Position numbers and translations under genes: made by a program
DNA from: Allodiplogaster sudhausi
Lineage: Eukaryota > Nematoda > Chromadorea > Rhabditida > Diplogasteridae
DNA length: 64,000 nucleotides
Direction: 5' to 3'
NCBI GenBank assembly: GCA_945643635.1
Contig: CALZFC010000005.1
Location: 11,803,501 to 11,867,500, forward strand
Part shown: piece after piece, positions 57,222 through 64,000 of the stretch
Layout of the letters: every line of letters begins with the position of its first letter
Numbering within the stretch: position 1 is the stretch's first letter
Notes under the pieces: model-generated
The model's input: only the letters and a program-made list of their open reading frames with translations
Databases searched by the model: none
What the model was told of the DNA's origin: nothing

Positions 57222-58326
57222 TCATAATAGGGGCCTGCTCGAGTCTTATGGACATCCTGTCTTAATTCAATATATTATTTTTTATTTAGCTATTCATTCT
57301 ATTTAACATTAAATAAGTATTTTACAGTTGTAAATATGGTGAAAATCTTGTATCTGTAAAAAATGGCATCACAAACAATGGAATTCAAATATCGAAAGAT
57401 TGATAGGCATGTTTCTGAATTTGATTATCAGTTAATTATTAAATAATTTTTTTAAAGAACAACATCACTGATGTGTGTCGTCTGGATATGTTCCGTGTCA
57501 CTGTGCCCTCCCTGGAGGGGATCTCCTTCGTCAAGGTTTTGATTCATTTTTTTTCAATGCAAATCTTGTCGCAAAAAAAAAATGAAATTCGCTTAATTAT
57601 TAGAGGCTTCTTCTTTATGTTCCAGTATGATCAGCATTGGCTAAAAGTTCGTTTGGACGGGATCACTATTAATGAAAATCATATTTAGCTGGATATTTGC
57701 GTAAATTTTTGGATACTCTAGATAACATATTTGAGAGGCTAGAAGCACATGCATCTTGAATTCAAAAAATGCAGGTGTCTCTTGCTAAATAAGGTTCTTC
57801 GCGTTTGGAAATTCATATTTTATTTTGTGATCTGCAAAGTATACGGCAATGTTTCATCGGATTCTCTCTTTATCTTGTTGTTAGTTTTCAACAAAGCACG
57901 TCTAATCAGATTCTGAGTCTGCTGAAGCCGGATGCCCTCACGGCTGCCCATGCGAGGTTCGGCTTCGGCATTCCCGCGCCGGCAGTCAATGTCGACGAGG
58001 CAAGGAGTCGTATCACGAACATTCTTCATTCATAGAATGAATTTCTTTGAACGTGCGATCGCTTCATGTCATCTCGTTTTTTTTTTATCTTCACATTCAT
58101 TGTTCTAGTAAAAGTGCTTCGTTATAAGTGTACTAAAGAATGGCCATGTAAGCTTGACTTCTTTGTTGAGATTGTCTTCTCTGTGACTTCTTTGTGGATG
58201 TCTTACAATGGTTGTTGCCAGTTTTGTTCTATAGTATGAGCCTTAATGCAACCTGAAGGGAGACGTGAACCTTATTTTAATGCTTCTGGTTTGCTGTTAA
58301 ACATTGCTGTTTCGGTACTATTAAAC

Positions 58327-58614
58327 TATTCCCACACCATAGGTCAAACTTTTTTTAAAAATATTTTTCGCTAAAGTTCACCCCAGAGGGTTATCCGATA
58401 TGGGGAACACGGATATCATATTGATTTCTTATCACAACCTCATTTTCCCGAGTTACAGTAAGTATACGATGTCTGGCCTTTTTGCTCCAAACTACGTGTA
58501 ATCCATGTCATTTGTGTTATTTTAGATTCGTGTTCCCTGTAGCTAAAAACTTCCTTAGAGTGAATTTCAGCAAAAACAATTTCGAAAAAAATTCGACCTC
58601 TGGGATGGGAATAG
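58327..58614. mobile_element. Small inverted-repeat element (MITE-like)
   Basis: About 290 bases whose ends pair: CTATTCCCACACCATAGGTC on the left and the diverged complement GACCTCTGGGATGGGAATAG on the right, with TTTTTTTNAAAAANATTTTT-type stretches inside. No coding capacity. Confidence 0.55.
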
Positions 58615-59679
58615 TATAATATTACGGCTGTTACTTATGACCATTATTGAAACGTAAGCAACGTTCGGTTATTTTAAGCGGCATTTTTTGGTTCGATCAT
58701 TAAAGTAAATGAGCCCGTAAGTATTGTTAAGGCATGTGCTAGACTAGAGAAAAGAAATGAGAAACAATGCGCATATAACCAGTACAAAGAGAAAAGCGGG
58801 GTGGGTGGGGGATATTGTGCGATTCAGTACATATTCTGGAGTAATTGTTGACTAAAGTTCAATTCGAACATATCGTTATTTTCGCGATTAATCTGACAAG
58901 GAGAGAGAGAGAATTGACAAACCACTTCTGATTATGTTTGCCATTGCGTGGAAGTTCGTTGTGTTTTCAACTTCTTTATCTGCTGACCTCACATTAGTCT
59001 TGATGATCCGGCTAGCTGCATGTATGTAAGTGCAGCGCTGCTACTGGTGATGCTTGCATTCTCTTGCTCTCTCGTTCTCTACCGTCTCTCTTGCATTTCT
59101 ATGTCTCTCCTCCCTCTTTCTCTATCTCTCTCTTTATCTCTATCTCTCATTTGATAATTATCTACTTGTGTCTGCGCAAATCTAGTTGTCAAGAAGATTG
59201 GAGGGGAGGAGTTAGGAGAGGGAATAAAGATTGAAAAGCAAGAGAAAAATATGAGGGAAGACACACAATGGAAGAAAAATAAAGGAAATGAGTCCAGGAA
59301 AGAGAATAAGAATCCAAAGAAAATGAGGCAGAAAATCTTGAGGGCAACATCCTAATAATAACTGGTTGGGTCACACATAGAGAATGACTTTGGGTAACAC
59401 CCAGAAATACTTGGACAGTGAGAGGAAGCGGGTCACACCCGCAATAGACTGTGATAGAATGAGGGCGAGGTGATAAAGAGGATAATTCACTGGACGATTA
59501 GGGAGCAATAAAAACCCGCCTACTTTAATTCCGGCACTCCAGATGACTCCAAGATCACGAAGAAAAATGTTATGCACAAAATTGATATGAAAAATGCTCC
59601 GCGAACAAGTGCGCAGCATTTTATGTTTGGCAGGAACGGCGGCAATAGTATCCCGACCCATGAAATGCAGAGTCTCTCC

Positions 59680-60175
59680 TTCTCTCTCTTCTTCTCTCTC
59701 CTTCTCTCTCTTCTTCTCTCTCCTTCTCTCTCTTCTTCTCTCTTCTTTTCTCTCTTCTTCTCTCTTCTTCTCTCTCTTCTTCTCTCTCCTTCTCTCACTC
59801 TCTCTCTCTCTTCTTCTCTCTCCTTCTCTCTCTTCTTCTCTCTATTTCTCTCTCTTCTTCTCTCTCCTTCTCTCACTCTCTCTCTATCCCCTTTTCTCCC
59901 TATCACTCTCTCTCCTTCTCTCTCTCATATTCTCTCGTTCTCTCCTTCTCTTTCGTTCTCTCCTTCTCTCACTCTCCTTCTCCTTCTCTCGCTCTCCTAC
60001 TCTCACTCTTTCTCTTTCTCTCTCTTTCTCTCTCTCTCTCTCCTTCTCCCTCACTCTCTTTCTCTGTCTCTCATTCTATCACTCTCAATCTCTCTCTACT
60101 TCTATCTCTTTCTCTCTCTCCTTTCTCGCTCTCTCTTCCTCATCTCTATTTCCCTCTCTCTATATTCGCTTACAC
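59680..60175. repeat. Long imperfect CT microsatellite
   Basis: About 500 bases of CTCTCTCTTCTTCTCTC-type repeat. Long open frames of Ser, Leu and Phe across it are artefacts. Confidence 0.95.
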
Positions 60176-60480
60176 ACCTTCTGCAACATTTGTAACGAAT
60201 GATTACGCATCGCTTTCTCAAGGAGTTTCACTTACATGATTGCATCGACGAAGTTGACTGCTTACCATCAACGCTTTCCCTCGTCCTCTCTCTCTTCATT
60301 AACATCCCTAACTCTTTATCACTTTCTTTTTCACGCCCTCTCTCTCATTTCAACCTCTTGGTCCCATCCATGCCCTAACAATCTTTCCTTCCTATCATCT
60401 ATCATTGCTATCTCTCTGGTTCTCTGTCTGTCTCTTCCTCTCCCTCTCTCTCGCTATCTCTCTCTCCCTCTCGCTCTCGC

Positions 60481-60525
<45 letters not shown>

Positions 60526-60627
60526 GTCTCTGCCTTTCATCCCCAGTTGTCCTCGATGATGTTAACAGTTGCTATTTGGAAGAAAACGGGAACGCATGAA
60601 GCGGAGACAGATCAATTTGAATTCATT

Positions 60628-60741
60628 CTAATCCGAGTAGAGAATGTACGTAATTCGATTCATTACCTCGGCGACGTTGACCGATGGCCCGGGAACGCCG
60701 AAGCCGAACCTCGCATGGACAGCCGCGATGGGCTTCAGAAG
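60628..60741 (-). pseudogene. Relic of a third kelch-gene last exon
   Basis: The minus strand matches the last exon of the minus kelch gene (61259-61387): ARFGFGVPGPSVNVAE is preserved, ending in YSD-stop. Part of the middle of the exon's start is deleted and no companion exons were found nearby. It shows a further partial duplication in the same locus. Confidence 0.75.
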
Positions 60742-61258
60742 ACTAATTTAAAGGAGCAGTTCACTGAATGATTAGCATATGGTTTTTTTGAACGAGGATC
60801 TATTCGCATCGGTCTAAAACATACATCTAGAAAGTTTGAACCGTTATTGAAATCCTCATAATTAGGACACATGTTTGCCTTGTTAGGCAAGCAGCTCTAA
60901 ATAGCTTAATGACTCTAATTATATCGAGACGAACTTCGTTTGAATTCCTCAAATTTCGTTAAGAGACTCAGCATCATTTGCGGGAGTAAATTTACTTTGC
61001 CTTCCATTATTCAAGGGAGCAAGAACTCGTTGTCCGTTTTCCAGATCGGCAAAAATGATTTAAAGTTATGTAACAACAGTTGAAGAAGACGAGCTCGGCT
61101 GGCTATTCCTTAATGTATGTATAACGAAGGGTAGAAATGTTGAAGAACGTTCTCAAGGGAAAAGTATACTTCAAGTAAGATTATTAATACAAGTAGAATG
61201 TTAAAGTGGCGTCATGACCAAAGAACAGGAGCGGTGGTAAAGATCAAAGGAATTTACG

Positions 61259-62693
61259 CTAATCCGCGTAGAGAATGTCCGTGATTCGACGCGTTGCCTC
61301 GGCGACGTTGACCGATGGCCCGGGAACGCCAAAGCCGAACCTCGCATATACAGCCGCGAGGGCTTCCGGCTTCAAGAGACTCAGAACCTGATTAGATGTG
61401 CTCTATTGAAAATTAATACATAAGTAAGAGGAAGAATCCGACGAAACATTCATGGATACTTTGCGAATCATAAATTAAGCCATGAATTTCAAGCAGATTT
61501 TCATAAATCCCGTGGGATCCAATTCAATCGAACTTTTAGGCCAAAGTTGATCATACTGGAAGATAAAAAAGAAACCTTGCTGAAGGATCGCCATGCGAGG
61601 GCAGGCGCCGCGACACGGAACATCTCCATTCGATCTCGTTCACGCTGGTGGTCCTTTAGCAAAATAGTTATAATTAACTGATTATCTTTGGATATTTTTT
61701 TTATTTAAGCTGTTCGCGATACCACATTTGTACATAAAAAAATAAAACAGTTCTCAACATATTTACAACTTTAAAATACTTTTCATTCTTACTGTCAACT
61801 GATTTTCAAAATAATAAAAAATATATTTAAAAAGTAATTTACTTTCATGAAGACGAGAAGACGGCCCGACAATCTGCAGTACGCAGCAGAAATGACGAAG
61901 GAAATATCACTGAAATAATTTTCTTGAATATAAAAATAAAATAACGAAGAATGTGCTATTAGCTGGAAAGTGATGGCTGACGGTAGCTGATAGACGAGCT
62001 GCCACGTCGAGGATGCACTGTCGAGTCGCCAGACGCATCGGTCGAGCACTCCGGTTTCCGAGCCGGGGCCTAGCAATCCGCCGATCACGTACAGCCACTT
62101 GTTGGCGACCTTCACTACAGATGCCTCTTCGCGCGCCGCCGGAAAGCCGTGGATCTACATAGAATTCGGGGGCACTTTGTAGAAAGCTTTTTATCTTTCT
62201 CGCATCAAGAGAGATTTCGTGGAGGAAATGGTTTGGGCACTGGATTTACTTCAGGATAAAAACCGCAAATTGCTCGTTAAGCCATAAGAACGATTTATTT
62301 TTAAATCTAAAATCGCTGTCATTAAAAGATTTCTTCGATTAATTAAATCGCTATGAGCAGCTACCTTTTAGACTATATTATGATAAGGAACGAATTACTG
62401 ACAGGGTCCGGCAGTGTCTGCCACCGGTCGAATATCTCCCGGTTGATGTCGAATATGTGCAGATTGTCGAAGGGCATGTCAACCACTTTTAAGCGGTGCT
62501 TAAAAAGAGATATTAGGTACTCTACTAAATTAATGTAGTAATTATCTGCAACACAAATGGTACAATTAGTCAACATAAATAAAGCGGAAAATTTTGCCAT
62601 ACTAACTTCTTGATCTTCCATCATGAAGCAGCCACCGCAGAAAACGATAACATCCTGAATGTCAGCAGCCCGCTTCTCCTGCAATATATATAT

Positions 62694-62729
<36 letters not shown>

Positions 62730-63940
62730 GCAGTTTTTTTTAAATATAGTTTGCTTAAAATGTTCTTCCAAAGATATTGGGTTTGTCCAATCCCAAAATA
62801 AATTCAAAAAAGATCCTAAATAAATAATTACCACATTCAGCATCTTGACTGATGCCAACTCACTGCCATAGATCGAGGAGATTCCAGGCGGTAGACCAAG
62901 TTCAGAGATTCTTTAATTTCACTCACATTAACAATGCACAAAGAATATAGACCAAGAAGAGAAAAACGATTATACTTTACTATTATGAATATAAAATGTC
63001 CACATGAATCCTTTTTTTTATTTGGCAGCAATAACATACATACCCTTCTCGAAAGTTGTCCTTGATTTTACTGAGCATTTTACCATCGAAGTTGAGGAAG
63101 AAGTAGAATTCGTCGTGGTGCACAACTTTGAGAATACCTTCCTCCTGTAGAATACCAACCGCATCTTACATAAAGCATTTCTAAATCTTTCATCCTTTTT
63201 TACCTATTACTTTTTACTTAAATATTTTTTTAAATATATGCATATTATATATATGTATTTACAATATGCATATATTTCAAGTGCAAGGGTCGAACGGCCT
63301 CGTCGGCCACGTTATACATAGGTCTGCCTATTTTTTATTTTTAATGGCGGGAAAAAATTCGCGAATTCAAAGTAGAGAATACTGTTAATTTCCTGAGGGC
63401 AGAGGGATTTTTGGGACTTCGGGACACTTGGAATCGAAGTTTCCGGCACAACCTGGCCAAATAAAGCGATTCGCCTTACCATTAGATCTCCTTTAACGAT
63501 AATAAAATATGAAAAGGGAAATAACGTACTGATAATGTTCGAAGAAAATCACGAAGATTGTCATCAATAGGAACATCGGGTGTGCGAGCATGGCCTTCAA
63601 ATAAAGTATAATGACTTCATCAAAGAAAGCAAATAAGATAGAGAATGAGAAAAAAGAGAGAAATAAAAATAGAGCAAAAGGTAAAGTGAAAGAGGGAGCG
63701 ACAAACTTCCCCGAACAAAAAATATATGCAAGTCGCAGTCGAATCAAATCATTTCGAGTTTAGAAACAGAAACCTTTTTATTTATTTTTCATTTCGATTC
63801 AAAGAAATAACTAAAATTAAATTAAACATAAAATAATGAACTGTAAGAATAAGATACCTAAAAGAGCACGCTCGCATAAGTAATGGTCAAGCAAGGAGTC
63901 CGTCCTCCGGTCCAAGTAGGCAAAGTTAAACTGAGCCAGC
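61259..63940 (-). CDS. Kelch-type beta-propeller gene, minus copy (5' end outside window)
   Basis: Ten minus-strand exons: 63858-63940, 63530-63594, 63044-63144, 62832-62910, 62607-62678, 62403-62498, 61982-62154, 61843-61909, 61576-61653, 61259-61387. All have GT-AG ends and continuous phase, giving about 314 visible residues. The first visible exon begins in phase 2, so more exons lie beyond 64000. Kelch features include IQDVIVFCGGCFMMEDQE, LHIFDINREIFDRWQTLP, NKWLYVIGGLLGPGSETG and CVWRLDSASSTWQLVYQLP. The tail is ARFGFGVPGPSVNVAE...YAD. Upstream residues (FLNFDGKMLSKIKDNF) may belong to an adapter domain such as BTB/BACK, but I cannot confirm it. Kelch proteins usually act as scaffolds or as substrate adaptors of Cul3 ligases. 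This copy shows no break. Confidence 0.82.
62692..62730. repeat. (TA)n microsatellite in kelch intron
   Basis: About 35 bases of alternating TA in the intron between exons 62832-62910 and 62607-62678. Confidence 0.9.
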
Positions 63941-64000
63941 CTGGGAAAAGTTCAATACAAATAAGTAAAAGAATCTCTTTTATTGAACTCACACAATATA

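Larger units (their letters stand above)
49378..58035 (+). pseudogene. Kelch-type beta-propeller gene, plus copy, transposon-disrupted
   Basis: Plus-strand exons: 49378-49425, 49713-49815, 49902-49987, 50256-50319, 50454-50554, 50689-50758, 50935-51003, 51158-51241, 51647-51810, 52095-52155 plus 55554-55559 (split), 57458-57535, 57910-58035. Lengths and phases match the minus paralog exon by exon. Kelch blades are seen in DIIVFFGGWYKL, LNVFDIGQEAFVRWQTLPDL, NKWLFVIGGFVGNG and SVWRLDLASFRWQRVFQLP: the Gly-Gly, Tyr/Phe, Trp pattern of a propeller, usually a protein-binding module. Exon 50256-50319 has 64 bases against 65 in the paralog, shifting the frame. The exon starting at 52095 is split by a Harbinger transposon. 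It is therefore probably dead, though both faults are recent because the rest is open. Confidence 0.75.
58036..60627. other. Intergenic stretch between convergent kelch genes
   Basis: No gene recognised apart from the relic exon at its right end. It contains a MITE at 58327-58614 and CT microsatellites at about 59050-59150, 59680-60170 and 60415-60530. Confidence 0.5.

Noticed and set aside
55690..57255. Mirror-image frames starting MKKIFRAGPG / LKKIFRAGPG
   Set aside because: Arms of the same palindrome; no domain, and the termini behave as a foldback element.
57626..57690. Possible extra kelch exon starting YDQHW (and YDQLW near 61545 on the minus strand)
   Set aside because: Both follow good acceptors and are homologous, but neither has a donor that keeps the phase into the last exon. 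They are left out of the exon chain.
59572..60202. Two 200-codon Ser/Leu/Phe open frames
   Set aside because: Imperfect CT microsatellite; no splice sites, start context or domain.
1..64000. Prokaryotic features: operons, Shine-Dalgarno sites, CRISPR arrays, replication origin
   Set aside because: The tandem repeats lack spacer-repeat structure, and the genes are intron-split eukaryotic genes.

Overview
The window looks like invertebrate nuclear DNA, most likely from a nematode. It has no operons or ribosome-binding sites. Genes are split by short AT-rich introns ending in (T)TTNCAG, and long CT/GA microsatellites are everywhere. The nematode assignment rests on a muscle myosin regulatory light chain very close to Caenorhabditis MLC-1/MLC-2, a complete seven-transmembrane receptor of the nematode Srg/Srv chemoreceptor type, and TTAGGC-like motifs in a degenerate interstitial repeat. 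The species cannot be named.

Layout. 1-5.2 kb: direct repeats followed by two abutting giant palindromic (foldback) elements. 6.5-8.0 kb: a near-identical inverted pair of genes for a small 12-cysteine secreted-type protein, with a third, frameshifted copy at 18.4-18.9 kb. 8.9-17.7 kb: a decayed DIRS-type tyrosine-recombinase retrotransposon on the minus strand (gag-like, RT, RNase H and recombinase remnants). Its inverted terminal repeats and an internal complementary region joining both outer ends are still readable, and a 2.9 kb palindromic element is nested inside it. 19.9-20.5 kb: half of a Tc1-like element whose full palindromic relative is at 30.7-32.2 kb. 21.2-24.3 kb: the five-exon myosin light chain gene (minus). 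25.9-29.0 kb: the eight-exon chemoreceptor (minus), with every intron phase resolved to one 311-residue protein. 32-41 kb: microsatellites, a 159-unit uninterrupted TTC (GAA) tract, a G-run-rich TA-flanked MITE and fragments of unidentified plus-strand genes. 43.9-45.7 kb: an unrecognised minus-strand membrane protein gene.

49.4-64 kb: a convergent pair of paralogous kelch-type genes. The minus copy (61.3-63.9 kb and beyond the window end) has clean exons. In the plus copy (49.4-58.0 kb) one exon is split by a complete 3.4 kb PIF/Harbinger transposon with a CTG target duplication, intact DDE transposase and intact Myb/SANT-like partner. A 1.6 kb palindrome sits in the next intron, and an earlier exon carries a 1-base deletion, so this copy is probably non-functional.

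The recurrent theme is inverted symmetry: five or six long foldback elements without recognisable transposases, inverted gene duplications and inverted retroelement termini. The best-supported notable items are the DIRS termini/ICR architecture, the Harbinger insertion resolved to the base by comparison with the paralog, and the inverted cysteine-rich gene family.
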